64,000 nt of DNA. It comes from Aurantiochytrium sp. KH105 (lineage: Eukaryota; Sar; Bigyra; Thraustochytrida; Thraustochytriidae). Made by a program: the position numbers and the translations under genes. Every line of letters starts with the position of its first letter. Within the stretch, counting starts at the first letter, position 1. A model generated the notes under the pieces. That model made no database searches, was not told where the DNA came from, and saw only the letters and a list, made by a program, of their open reading frames with translations. The stretch lies in assembly GCA_003116975.1 (NCBI GenBank), contig BGKB01000224.1, positions 48,759 to 112,758 on the forward strand, read 5' to 3'. Below are positions 51,701 to 62,000 of the stretch, piece by piece.

Positions 51701-52188
51701 CGCTTCTTCCCCAGAAGCAGGCTTCGCAGACTGACAGCGACTTCATCAAGGATTGCCAGGAGCTTGCCGAGACCACGAACGAGCCGTACGCCATTGTTGA
51801 GAACTACGGCTCTGCTGGTGACCGCGCCTCGGTCAGCAGCTACTGCGCCAGCTCGGTGACCGAGTACGGTCCTCGCGACGACACCGATGCCTGCATCCGT
51901 GGTATCTCTGTCCAGTACGATGACGGCAGCGGCGACTGGACCGAGGCCTTCTTCATTCCCTCGAACTTGCTCCCCTGTGACGGTTCGCTCGAGATTCCGG
52001 CCAGCAACAGCAAGTACTGGCCGCTCTTTATCTACCCGATCCGCTTCGAGCAGTGCGACCTTCTCAACACCGAGGACGGCTGCCTTGCCTCTGAGAACGT
52101 TGAGGCCACCTGCATGGCGATGTTCGGCTACAACCTCAACTACACCTTCACTTACGACGGTGACATTGGCTGCCCTGACGATGCCTAA
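48757..52188 (+). CDS. Array copy 4: secreted cysteine-rich two-module protein
   Basis: 1143 residues from ATG at 48757. Signal peptide MRSVATAAVVLSLALSAQA, mature start QTDSCEITLDTIDW. Module A signature CCEKCKCYGDPLCEAFDG has its GDP near residue 116; the module B counterpart CCESCQLWGDPFGEAFDG has its Trp at 683, giving an internal period of about 568 residues, half the protein. All module landmarks are present in both halves (DHAGN, C.W, GER, PYG/AC, W..YWC, final YPIRFEQC). Sequons include NFTS, NVSG, NITN, NQTC, NQTT, NNSF. Ends GDIGCPDDA. DNA is nearly identical to copies 5 and 6 over much of module A (for example 49400-49620). Intronless, no anchor. No enzyme motif seen; structural or binding role inferred only. 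Confidence 0.95.
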   Translation: MRSVATAAVVLSLALSAQAQTDSCEITLDTIDWSTTNPLGLSGCGDSPVSFGGCCGNVLQDSEDTCSVVVYESAACEDSDEGCATYVPNATDSVTFSFEWAYSSTETCCEKCKCYGDPLCEAFDGTTDQMIECDGRNFTSCKMEQSICREQFDHAGNRCKWLKGNLNYPWWNSNLEDGSPCQADYNVSGQLELPLLEIDGLSMSTLIGERGVQTDFSITLSGDSEAYTLNSDTCFDYDPRDVGTANAANAWGLPSSASSIPDSWTVSIPNDVEIRWHINDPTLGVFADVICNKAIGAERTRLDIENITNTQGLTGGDGFCFTGVIDQEQASGTNVDNSVALHYKCLSEQLPDLANTCKALTDDTCYPRTVLGWQQYWCETAELEFTQASVGAVTYGDMIETCLTDLRTGTGEEQSQTWITYACQMNSQLPYGTTQQDSYVEQCVNLLAEEGWYEWAQTAQYQGIIPHEYVQSDTCVSSIDDFTTIPDDLECASGMIVETNQDGTWVPIFYFPPDTPLCTGAIAEATGDVYPELFLYQIRLRRCGLAAKCLVADEGTECKPLPSIDAELIFAGQVCIQSGGECDTCVQNNNDMPPAVCETNEQDTYTLGYCEQCCETNNFVPGEENQTCRELVVSTPFCDASDSTTSAYCTNLKRSRRNAKLTLGLEKVVVEGEEFCCESCQLWGDPFGEAFDGSREKLIVCDARDEDCFTQEEICDTLLDHAGNPCVWNQTTKDLIGSNRGNIAAYGSPCLPDYAQSGENEIVLYEVSEPFYYLSFYTGERSILDFMMLNTSKGQYTLDPEACYGDGELAGWTTVSGTPVEEAFELTYTGAGEDGYGNDERVWAVYEPDMGIFFRVTCVNSQAVTSDVVGGYRLNIEHLVDTDQERTSTSGYCVSGDLLFYGGSYTNNSFAEECEVKDLKLDHLACKAFWSGACTPDQIDLGIEKWCETANQPNSVTSCVNSIKRSNRVKTGELWIKAVCTALLPQKQASQTDSDFIKDCQELAETTNEPYAIVENYGSAGDRASVSSYCASSVTEYGPRDDTDACIRGISVQYDDGSGDWTEAFFIPSNLLPCDGSLEIPASNSKYWPLFIYPIRFEQCDLLNTEDGCLASENVEATCMAMFGYNLNYTFTYDGDIGCPDDA

Positions 52189-53050
52189 ATTTTTAACATC
52201 AACAACAGAAGAACATGTTTCCGCATTTCGTATACTATCACTTTATCAGTGCATGCTTGGCGAAAGCAAATCTTGCCGTGGGTTCTCGTGGTCTTGGCTT
52301 CATCTACGATCGGGCGCGCAGCCACGAGCTGGTCTGCAGCAACTGCAAATTGCACTGCGAGCGCATTTATCATTCATTCATTCAGCCTTGGAGCCTTGTC
52401 TTACTGGCTAGACTTGTCATCATGGTCTCGAGGTGCTGCTGTCCGTGACACAAAGAGGAGCAATCCTGTGCCTGTTTCTGTTGTGCCTCGACACAAGAGG
52501 GGCCGGCTAACTTGACAGCCCTGTAGCCGTCGTGTCAGTCTGAGCGGACCGCGATCCTCGCAGCTGCCAGTCAGCACAGTCATTCCTGCCTGAGCTACCA
52601 CTCGTCGGCGTCTCCTCCACTCGTCCCGCCCGTGACGCCTCCGCGAGCGAGCCCAGAAATGGAAAACTCGAGCCTCACAATCTTGAGGGGCCGTCAAGCT
52701 CGCGCGCACTCAGGCTGCACTCGCCGCGAAGCGGAACAAAGCGAAACAAACAAAGCGAAGCGAAGCAAAACAATGCGAGGCGAAGCGTCAAGTTGCTTCG
52801 AGTTGCTCGGCAAGCTGCTTCAAGTTGGCGGGCGCGTGCAGCGGCTGTCTGGATAGGAACTTGCGTGGAGGAGTCGAGCACATCTGAGGTAATGGACGAC
52901 GGCGGCGGCCGCTTGGTCGAAGGAGAAAGAGCCCGCCGCGAGATGGAAGGGAAAGCGCGGCGGCTAGCCATGAATGCGGGCGACGAATGGCTGGACAGCT
53001 TGATGGAAGGATGGACGGAAGGACGGCTTGGGCTCCATGCACTCACTGCC

Positions 53051-53110
53051 TTGCATCGCCTTGCTTTGCATCGCCTTGCTTTGCATCGCCTTGCTTTGCA
53101 CCGCCTTGCT
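53051..53110. repeat. 15-bp minisatellite, about four units
   Basis: Unit TTGCATCGCCTTGCT repeated in tandem with one variant base (CACCGCC) in the last unit. Confidence 0.9.
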
Positions 53111-53405
53111 TCATGATGGCGCCGCGCCAAGATGGCGCTCCGGCCGCGCCCCGAGCTCGCAGCCGCGGCGACGATCGGACGCAGATCCGGGCGGCACGGG
53201 ACCCCTCAGGTTCGCGCGGACCGTGCCGTGCCGCAGCAGCTGGCAGCCAGGCAGCTGCAGAGGCACGCAGGCAGGCATGCACGCAGGCAGGCAGCCACTC
53301 GCGATGGAAAGAGCGAGTGTTGCGGGCACGGACCCCTCGCTCGCGCCGCACCGCGCCGGCCTCGCGCTTCGCGCTTCGTGCTTCGTGATTCTTCGCGTCT
53401 CGACT

Positions 53406-53452
53406 CGTCGCGTCGCGTCGCGTCGCGTCGCGTCGCGTCGCATCGCATCGCA
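53406..53452. repeat. (CGTCG)n / (CATCG)n pentanucleotide repeat
   Basis: Seven CGTCG pentamers followed by CATCG and CAGCG variants. Confidence 0.9.
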
Positions 53453-54076
53453 GCGCGTCTGGCCGGCTCGGTCGGGCTTGCACGCCGTCGCCGCGAGGCC
53501 CGGGCGTCCGTCTGCGATGGCGCCGCGGCGTGCCCATCCTGCCAGCCGGCCAGCCAGCCCGGGCCGGCCGGCTGCCCTCCCTGGCCGTTCTCCTCCTGTG
53601 CAGGTGCAGCCAGGAGAACGCGCGCGCTGCGCCCGTCGGGACCTGTGGCTAGCGGCGCCGGTAGCGGCGCGCTAGCGAGGGCGGCGTCGCGTGCTTCGCC
53701 CTGTCGTGCACGCGCTTTTTCAAGCTGCCCTGACCGGAGGGAGAGAAGTGAAGTGAAGTGAGCCAGCCAGCCGCCTAGCGCGCACCTAGCGGGGCCGCTA
53801 GCATGCCGGCCAGGGACAGCAGCCGGCCGCCGCGTTGACGGGGGTAATCGTGGCCGTGGCTCGGAGCCAGCAGCCTGGCCTGGGTTGCTTGCTTGCTTGC
53901 TAGCTTGCTTGCTTTTGCTTGCGAGGCGAGCAGACCCCGAACTCCGGCTCGAGGAGCCAGGAAAGAGACGAAGAGACCAGCCGAACAGGCAGACAGACGG
54001 CGAGACATTGAGACGGACTCAACGCGGAACGAGAACGAGGACGAGAAGGCGAGAGCGAGTGCAGGCACCGACAATC

Positions 54077-57000
54077 ATGCGAGGTGCTGCGACCGCAGCC
54101 GTCGTGCTGGGCCTGGCGCTCTCCGCTCAGGCCCAGACCGACTCGTGCGAGATCACACTCGACACCATCGACTGGTCCACCACCAACCCGCTCGGCCTCT
54201 CCGGCTGCGGATCCACCCCTGTCTCTTTTGGCGGATGCTGCGGTAACGTCCTTCAGGATTCCGAGGACACCTGCAGCGTCGTCAACTTCGCGTCCGCCGC
54301 CTGTGAGGACAGTGACGAAGGCTGCGCAGATTACGTCCCCAACGCCACTGACTCCGTCACCTTCTCCTTCGAGTGGGCCTATTCCTCGACAGAGACCTGC
54401 TGCGAAAAGTGCAAGTGCTATGGTGATCCTCTCTGCGAGGCCTTCGATGGCACCACCGACCAGATGATCGAGTGCGATGGCCGTAACTTCACCTCGTGCA
54501 AGATGGAGCAGTCCATCTGCCGCGAGCAGTTTGACCATGCCGGAAACCGCTGCAAGTGGCTCAAGGGCAACCTCAACTACCCGTGGTGGAACTCCAACCT
54601 CGAGGACGGCTCGCCCTGCCAGGCCGACTACAACGTCTCCGGCCAGCTGCAGCTTCCCCTCCTCGAGATCGATGGCCTCTCCATGTCCACCCTCATCGGC
54701 GAGCGCGGCGTCCAGACCGACTTCTCCATCACTCTCTCTGGCGACAGCGAGGCCTACACGCTCAACTCGGACACCTGCTTCGACTACGACCCGCGCGACG
54801 TCGGCACCGCCAACGCTGCCAACGCCTGGGGCCTTCCTTCCTCGGCCTCGTCTATCCCGGACTCGTGGACCGTGAGCATCCCCAACGATGTGGAGATCCG
54901 CTGGCACATCAACGACCCGACCCTCGGTATCTTTGCCGACGTCATCTGCAACAAGGCCATCGACGCCGAGCGTACCCGCCTTGACATCGAGAACATCACC
55001 AACACTCAGGGTCTCACTGGTGGCGATGGCTTCTGCTTCACTGGTGTCATCGACCAGGAGCAGGCCAGCGGCACCAACGTCGACAACTCGGTGGCGCTTC
55101 ACTACAAGTGCCTCTCGGCGCAGCTTCCGGACCTTGCCAACACCTGCAAGGCTCTCACTGACGATACCTGCTACCCCCGCACCGTCCTGGGCTGGCAGCA
55201 GTACTGGTGCGAGACTGCCGAGCTCGAGTTTACCCAGGCTTCAGAGGGCACTTCGGTCTACAGCGACATGATTGAGACCTGCCTCACCGACCTCCGCACC
55301 GGCACCGAAGAAGAACAGTCGCAGACCTGGATCACATACGCTTGCCAGATGAACTCGCTGCTTCCGTATGGAACTACCCAGCAGGACTCGTACGTTGAGC
55401 AGTGCGTGAACCTGCTCGCCGAAGAGGGCTGGTACGAGTGGGCCCAGACCGCCCAGTACCAGGGCATCATCCCCCACGAGTACGTGCAGTCTGACACTTG
55501 CGTGAGCTCGCTCGACGACTTTACCACGATCCCGGACGACCTCGAGTGCGCCTCGGGCATGATTGTCGAGACCAACCAGGACGGCACCTGGGTTCCCATC
55601 TTTTACTTCCCGCCTGACACGCCGCTGTGCACTGGTGCCATTGCCGAGGCTACCGGCGATGTCTACCCTGAGCTCTTCCTGTACCAGATCCGCCTGCGCC
55701 GCTGCGGTCTCGCTGCCAGGTGCCTCGTGGCTGATGAGGGAACCGAGTGCAAGCCGTTGCCTTCAATTGATGTCCAGGTCATCTTCGCTGGCCAGGTATG
55801 CGAGCAGTCAGATGACGGATGTGATACTTGCGAGCTGAACAACAACGGCATGCCCCCGGCCGTGTGCGAGACCAACGCGCAGGACACGTACTATCTTGGG
55901 CTCTGCGAGCAGTGCTGCGAGACCAACAACTTTGTCCCTGGCCAGGAAGGCCAGACCTGCCGCGAGCTCGAGGTCAGCACCCCGTATTGCGACGCCTCGG
56001 ACTCCGCTACAAGCGCCTACTGCACTGAACTTCGTCGTTCCTCCAGCAACGCTCAGCTTACACTTGGTATTGCAAAGGTAGTCGTCGAAGGCGAGGAGTT
56101 CTGCTGCGAGAGCTGCCAGCTCTGGGGTGATCCCTTTGGTGAGGCCTTTGACGGCTCGCGTGAGAAGCTCATTGTCTGCGATGCCCGCGACGAGGACTGC
56201 TTCACGCAAGAGGAGATCTGCAACAGTCTTGTCGATCATGCCGGCAACCCGTGTGTGTGGGACCAGGCGACCAAGGACCTCATTGGCAGCAACCGCGGCA
56301 ATATTGGTGCCTATGGCTCGCCTTGCCTTCCGAACTACGCACTGTCTGGTGAGAATGAGGTCACGCTCTACAACGTTTCTGAACCCTATTACTCCCTGAG
56401 CTTCTTTACCGGTGAGCGCTCTATCCTTGATTTTATGATGCTCAACACGAGCAAGGGCGAGTACACGCTCGACCCGGAAGCATGCTACGGTGATGGCGAG
56501 CTCGCCGGCTGGACCACCGTCTCGGGCACGCCAGTCGATGAGGCCTTTGAGCTCACCTATACTGGCGCTGGCGAGGATGGCTACGGTAACAATGAGCGTG
56601 TATGGGCCGTCTACGAGCGTGACATGGGCATCTTCTTCCGCGTTACCTGCGTCAACACGCAGGCCGTGACCACGGACTACGTCGGTGGCTACCGTCTCAA
56701 CATTGAACACCTTGTCGACACCAACCAAACGCGCCCAGGAGCGGGCGGCTACTGCTTGAGCGGCGATCTTCTCTCGTACGGTGGCTCTTACACGAACAAC
56801 TCGTTCGCGGAGGAGTGCGAAATCACGGATCTCGAGCTCGATCATCTTGCCTGCAAGGCCTTTTGGTCGGGAAGCTGCACCCGAAACCAGATTGATCTCG
56901 GCATTCAAAGCTGGTGCGAGACCGCGAACCAGCTCAACTCGGTCACCGCCTGCTTCGATAACATCAAGCGGAACAATAACGCCAAGACCGGTCAACGCTG

Positions 57001-57514
57001 GATCACTGCAGTCTGCACGGCCTTGCTGCCCCAGAAGCAGGCTTCGCAGACCGACAGCGACTTTATTCGCGATTGCGAAGAGCTCGCTGAGACCTCGGGC
57101 GAGCCCTTTGCCATTGTCGAAAACTACGGCTCGGCAGGCGACCGCGCCTCCGTCAGCAGCTACTGTGCAAGCTCAGTCACCGAGTACGGCTCTCGCGATG
57201 AAACTGACGCCTGCATCAGCGGAATTTCCGTGCAGTACAATGATGGCAGCGGCGGCTGGACCGAGGCCTTCTTCATCCCTTCGAACTTGCTCCCCTGCGA
57301 CGGCGCGCTCTCGATCCCTGCTAGCAACAGTGACTACTGGCCGCTCTTCATCTACCCGATCCGCTTCCAGCAATGCGATGTCCTTAACGAGGAGGGCGCT
57401 TGCCTTGCCACGGAGAACGTTGAGGCCAGCTGTATGGCCACCTTTGGCTACAGCCTCAACTACACGTTTTCGTACGATGTTGATCTTGAATGCGATTCTG
57501 GTGACCAGGCATAA
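54077..57514 (+). CDS. Array copy 5: secreted cysteine-rich two-module protein
   Basis: 1145 residues from ATG at 54077. The frame is open upstream, but the ATG immediately before the signal peptide MRGAATAAVVLGLALSAQA matches the starts of copies 3 and 4. Mature start QTDSCEITLDTIDW as in copy 4, and module A is nearly identical to copy 4 except for patches such as EGTSVYSDMIETC. Module B has diverged more (ELRRSSSNAQLTLG, SSFTNQ-type changes, CTRNQIDLGIQSWC, FDNIKRNNNAKTGQ) and the end is ECDSGDQA instead of GCPDDA. Signature CCEKCKCYGDPLCEAFDG / CCESCQLWGDPFGEAFDG both intact. A possible polyadenylation hexamer AATAAA lies only five bases after the stop. Confidence 0.95.
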   Translation: MRGAATAAVVLGLALSAQAQTDSCEITLDTIDWSTTNPLGLSGCGSTPVSFGGCCGNVLQDSEDTCSVVNFASAACEDSDEGCADYVPNATDSVTFSFEWAYSSTETCCEKCKCYGDPLCEAFDGTTDQMIECDGRNFTSCKMEQSICREQFDHAGNRCKWLKGNLNYPWWNSNLEDGSPCQADYNVSGQLQLPLLEIDGLSMSTLIGERGVQTDFSITLSGDSEAYTLNSDTCFDYDPRDVGTANAANAWGLPSSASSIPDSWTVSIPNDVEIRWHINDPTLGIFADVICNKAIDAERTRLDIENITNTQGLTGGDGFCFTGVIDQEQASGTNVDNSVALHYKCLSAQLPDLANTCKALTDDTCYPRTVLGWQQYWCETAELEFTQASEGTSVYSDMIETCLTDLRTGTEEEQSQTWITYACQMNSLLPYGTTQQDSYVEQCVNLLAEEGWYEWAQTAQYQGIIPHEYVQSDTCVSSLDDFTTIPDDLECASGMIVETNQDGTWVPIFYFPPDTPLCTGAIAEATGDVYPELFLYQIRLRRCGLAARCLVADEGTECKPLPSIDVQVIFAGQVCEQSDDGCDTCELNNNGMPPAVCETNAQDTYYLGLCEQCCETNNFVPGQEGQTCRELEVSTPYCDASDSATSAYCTELRRSSSNAQLTLGIAKVVVEGEEFCCESCQLWGDPFGEAFDGSREKLIVCDARDEDCFTQEEICNSLVDHAGNPCVWDQATKDLIGSNRGNIGAYGSPCLPNYALSGENEVTLYNVSEPYYSLSFFTGERSILDFMMLNTSKGEYTLDPEACYGDGELAGWTTVSGTPVDEAFELTYTGAGEDGYGNNERVWAVYERDMGIFFRVTCVNTQAVTTDYVGGYRLNIEHLVDTNQTRPGAGGYCLSGDLLSYGGSYTNNSFAEECEITDLELDHLACKAFWSGSCTRNQIDLGIQSWCETANQLNSVTACFDNIKRNNNAKTGQRWITAVCTALLPQKQASQTDSDFIRDCEELAETSGEPFAIVENYGSAGDRASVSSYCASSVTEYGSRDETDACISGISVQYNDGSGGWTEAFFIPSNLLPCDGALSIPASNSDYWPLFIYPIRFQQCDVLNEEGACLATENVEASCMATFGYSLNYTFSYDVDLECDSGDQA

Positions 57515-59074
57515 TTGCAATAAAGTTTTATCAATTCTTCATCCTGTTTTTCATTCCCATCTGCCTTTCGTCCTCGGATGAAGCTGTGAACATACGCGAA
57601 GAAGAGCCGTGCTTTCACTGAAAGGATGAACCTAATGATGACCACTTCGCATAGACTTTTGTTCTCTCCTTCAACTCTCGAAGCTAGCGATTTGTGCATT
57701 AAAGTCGCAAACCTTGACCAACCATCTTCTTATTTTCTTTCCTCAACTCGGTCTCTTTGCAACAACCATGCTTAAAACGGCGGCGCCGCCTACTTTTCTG
57801 TTTTCCAGGAGCTGCTGCTCATGCCATCTGTCAATAATCTTCTTTCCTTTCGAGATCTAGACAACCAATACTTTCTTTTTGTCACCATTCTCAAATCTTG
57901 TGGATTCTGAGAAATCACGGACGTGAGCGCGCTGCACGTAGCTTTCTTCGCGCCTCTTTTGTTTGAATTGCTCAAAATGCCCGAGGCTGCACTTCGTCGT
58001 GCGCATCAAGGAAGGCATCAGCTGAGCACAGAAGCACAGTTGACCACATCATCTTTTTACGTGATGGTTCACGTGATGGAAAGGAGCAAGTCAGGCGTGC
58101 CTGACTTCCTCGGCAGATCGGCCACTATCTCGTGCATCTCTCGACTCCTTGTTCACAGCACCGACTCCACTCCACGATCTGCGTCCTTCCATTGCTTTCC
58201 CCCGCACTCCAGCACATTCCTGCCATTTATTCCCTAAGAGGTTGATCGCGCAGCATGGCACGTTGCCTAGAAACCTATGCGCGCGAGTCCTAGTCAGTCT
58301 GAGGGAGCCAGACAGCCGGGCTGCACGCCGCGGCGGAAATCCATTTTCCTTCCCTCGGTTTCGTTCCCGCAGGAGAATGGGCAAGAGTGTTGACTATTTT
58401 TACATACCATGACAGCAGCGACGCGCCTTCCATCTAGTGTCGCGTTTCCCCCTCAAGATCGTCGTCAAGAGGACACATCACGCACGCGCCGCGCCAGGAT
58501 CGCGTGCCGACAATCGCTCCATTCTTGTCGAGACTTATTTCTGTGTTGTTGGTTATTTTGTTGGCAACGAGAAGCCGTCGCCTACGCAGCGTCCACTTTC
58601 CCAGCTCCAGGCTGCTGCACACGTATGAAAGCGTTGCATGTAGGAATGGCAGTAGACGCGCATTCTTTCGCAAACTGCGAGGAACGCAGGAGAGAATGGA
58701 CCGCCATTTTTTGAAAACAATGTGGACTACTTGTCGGGCTGCGCCTGGAGTTTTCCCTAACAAAGAGGTATACAGTCCATTTTTCTTCCAGCCACCAAAA
58801 AACACCGCGCGGAGAACTGGAAGGAAAGGCAAAGAGGCTGCAGACTGTCTGAGACAGACAGACAGACAGACAGCAGCCCGTGGGCGAAGCCAAATCGATT
58901 GCAGGTCGGCAGGCAGCAGCAAACCCGAAACACCGACCAACCGACTGATCGATCGGTTGGTTGGCTGGAGTGCAGACTTCTTCTCTCGGAGAAGGGCCTG
59001 CGCTCATTGCCTGCCTGCAATACAAGGACAAGAAACAAAGAAAGAAAAAGAAAAAGGGAATAGAATCGAAAACA
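57515..59074. other. Spacer between copies 5 and 6
   Basis: 1.56 kb, lower GC in the first 600 bases. (CAGA)n at 58855-58875 and GATC/GGTTGGTTGG tracts (58947-58966). No supported gene. Ends in an A-rich purine leader (AAACAAAGAAAGAAAAAGAA) directly before copy 6. Confidence 0.5.
57519..57524 (+). promoter_or_regulatory. Possible polyadenylation hexamer after copy 5
   Basis: AATAAA five bases past the TAA stop at 57512-57514. Equivalent positions after the other copies do not show the hexamer, so it may be chance. Confidence 0.3.
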
Positions 59075-62000
59075 ATGGATTACATGCAGCGCGGCATCGC
59101 CATCGCGGCCGCCGTCCTGTGTCTGGCGCTCTCTACGCAAGCTCAGACCGACTCATGCGAGATCACGCTCGACACCATCGACTGGTCGTCCACCAGCACG
59201 TTCAGCCTCTCCGGCTGCGGCGAAGCCCCCGTCTCCTTTGGCGGATGCTGCGGTAATCTCCTGCAAGACTCTGAAGACGCATGCAGCACTGCCATCTTTG
59301 GGAGCGCTGCCTGTGAGGACCGCGACTGTGTCGAAAACCCGCCCAACGCCAGCGACTCCGTCACCTTCTCCTTTGCGTGGGCCTACTCCTCGACAGAGAC
59401 CTGCTGCGAAAAATGCAAGTGCTATGGTGATCCTCTCTGTGAGGCCTTCGATGGCACCACCGACCAAATGATCGAGTGCGATGGTCGCGATTTCACAACC
59501 TGCAAGATGAACAAGGATATCTGTCTCGCGCAGAACGACCATGCCGGTAACGGGTGCAAGTGGCTTAAACGCAACAGTGACTACCCGTGGTGGAACTCCA
59601 ACCTTGAGGACGGCTCGCCCTGCCAAGCTGACTACAGCGTTTCCGGCCAGCTGGAGCTTCCCCTCCTCGAAATCGATGGCCTCTCCATGTCCACTCTCAT
59701 CGGTGAGCGCGGCGTCCAGACCGACTTCTCCATTACCCTCTCTGGCGACAGCGAGGCCTACACGCTCAACTCGGACACCTGCTTCGACTACGACCCGCGC
59801 GACGTCGGCACCGCCAACGCTGCCAACGCCTGGAGCCTTCCTTCCTCGGCCTCGGCTATCCCGGACTCGTGGACCGTGAGCATCCCCAACGATGTGGAGA
59901 TCCGCTGGCACATCAACGACCCGACCCTCGGTGTCTTTGCCGACGTCATCTGCAACAAGGCCATCGGAGCTTCGCGCTCCCGCCTCGACATCGAGAACAT
60001 CACCGACACTCAGGGTCTCACTGGTGGCGATGGCTTCTGCTTCACTGGTGTCATCGACCAGGAGCAGGCCAGCGGCACCAACGTCGACAACTCGGTGGCG
60101 CTCCACTTCAAGTGTCTCTCGGCGCAGCTTCCGGACCTTGCCAACACCTGCAAGGCCCTCACTGACGATACCTGCTACCCGCGCACCGTCCTGGGCTGGC
60201 AGCAGTACTGGTGCGAGACCGCCGAGCTCGAGTTCACCCAGGCCTCTTCTGGCGCTTCCACCTATGGCGACATGATCGAGACCTGCCTCACCGATCTCCG
60301 CACTGGCACTGGTGAGGAGCAGTCGCAGACCTGGATCACATACGCTTGCCAGATGAACTCGAAGCTCGAATACGGCTCAGCAGAGCAGGACTCGTACGTT
60401 GAGGAGTGCATCAACCTGCTCACCGAGGAGGGCTGGTACGAGTGGGCCCAGACCGCCCAGTACCAGGGCATCATCCCCCACGAGTACGTGCAGTCTGACA
60501 CCTGCGTCTCTTCGCTCGACGAGTTCACTACGATCCCGGACGACCTCGAGTGCGCTCCAGGCATGATTGTCGAGACCAACCAGGACGACACCTGGGTTCC
60601 GGTCTTTTACTTCCCGCCCAATGTGCCCGCATGTGTTGGTGACTTTCTCAACGCCACGGGCGAAGACTACCCTGAGCTCTTCCTGTACCAGATCCGCCTG
60701 CGTCGCTGTGGTCTCGCCGCCAAGTGCCTCGTCGCTGATGAAGGCACCGAATGCAAGCCTCTACCTTCGATTAATGCGACAGTGGAGTTCGATAGCCTGT
60801 CTTGCGTCGAGCCCGAGGATAATCCATGCGAATTTTGCGAGCAAAATGTCAACGACGTGCCCCCAGCCGTGTGTGAGACCAACGAACAGGACACGTACAC
60901 GCTTGGCTACTGCGAGCAGTGCTGCGAGACCAACAACTTTCTACCGGGCCAGGAGAACCAGACCTGCCGCGAGCTCGTGGTCAGCACCCCGTTCTGTGAC
61001 ACCTCGGACTCCACCACGAGCGCCTACTGCACCAACCTCAAACGATCGCGTCGTAATGCCAAGCTCACCCTCGGAATTACCAAGGATGTTGTCGAGGGTG
61101 AGGAGTTCTGCTGCGACAGCTGCCAGCTCTGGGGCGATCCCTTTGGTGAGGCCTTTGACGGCTCGCGCGAGAAGCTCATTGTCTGCGATGCCCGCGACGA
61201 GGACTGCTTCACGCAGGAGGAGATCTGCGGTACTCTTCTCGATCATGCCGGCAACCCGTGCGTGTGGAATCAGACGACCAAGGACCTCATTGGCAGCCGA
61301 CGCGGTAACATTGGAGCCTACGGCTCGCCTTGCCTTCCGGACTACGAAAAGTCTGGCGAGAACGAGATTGTTCTCTACGAAGTTTCTGAGCCCTTTTACT
61401 ACTTGAGCTTTTACACTGGTGAGCGCTCCATCCTCGATCTCATGATCCTCAACACGAGCAAGGGCGAGTACACGCTCGACCCGGAAGCCTGCTACGGTGA
61501 CGGCGAGCTCGCCGGCTGGACCACCGTCTCGGGTACGCCAGTCGATGAGGCCTTTGAGCTCACCTACACTGGCGCTGGCGAGGATGGCTACGGTAACGAC
61601 GAACGCGTCTGGGCCGTCTATGAGCGTGACATGGGCATCTTCTTCCGCGTCACCTGTGTCAACTCGCAGGCCGTGACCACGGACTACGTTGGTGGCTACC
61701 GTCTCAACATTGAGCACCTCGTCGACACGAATCAGGAGCGCACTGAGACGAGTGGCTACTGCGTGAGCGGCGATCTTCTCTCGTACGGTGGCTCTTACTC
61801 GAACAACTCGTTTGCCGAAGAGTGCGAGGTCAAGGATCTCCAGCTCGACCACCTTGCCTGCAAGGCCTTCTGGTCTGGCGCCTGCACCCCGGACCAGATC
61901 GACCTCGGCATTGAAAACTGGTGCGAGACCGCCAATCAGCCCAACTCGGTGACCAAGTGCGTCAATAGCATCAAGCGTAGCAACCGCGTCAAGACCGGTG

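Larger units (their letters stand above)
52189..54076. other. Spacer between copies 4 and 5
   Basis: 1.9 kb, GC-rich after 52600, with a 15-bp minisatellite and a pentanucleotide repeat (listed) and GAAGC/GAAAC pentamers (52726-52790). No supported gene. The leader of copy 5 contains GAACGAGAACGAGGACGAGA-type purine repeats (about 54027-54060). Confidence 0.5.

Noticed and set aside
58504-59256. 250-codon plus frame ending inside copy 6
   Set aside because: It overlaps the signal-peptide region of copy 6 in another frame and is translation of the leader; copy 6 itself is clearly the coding frame.
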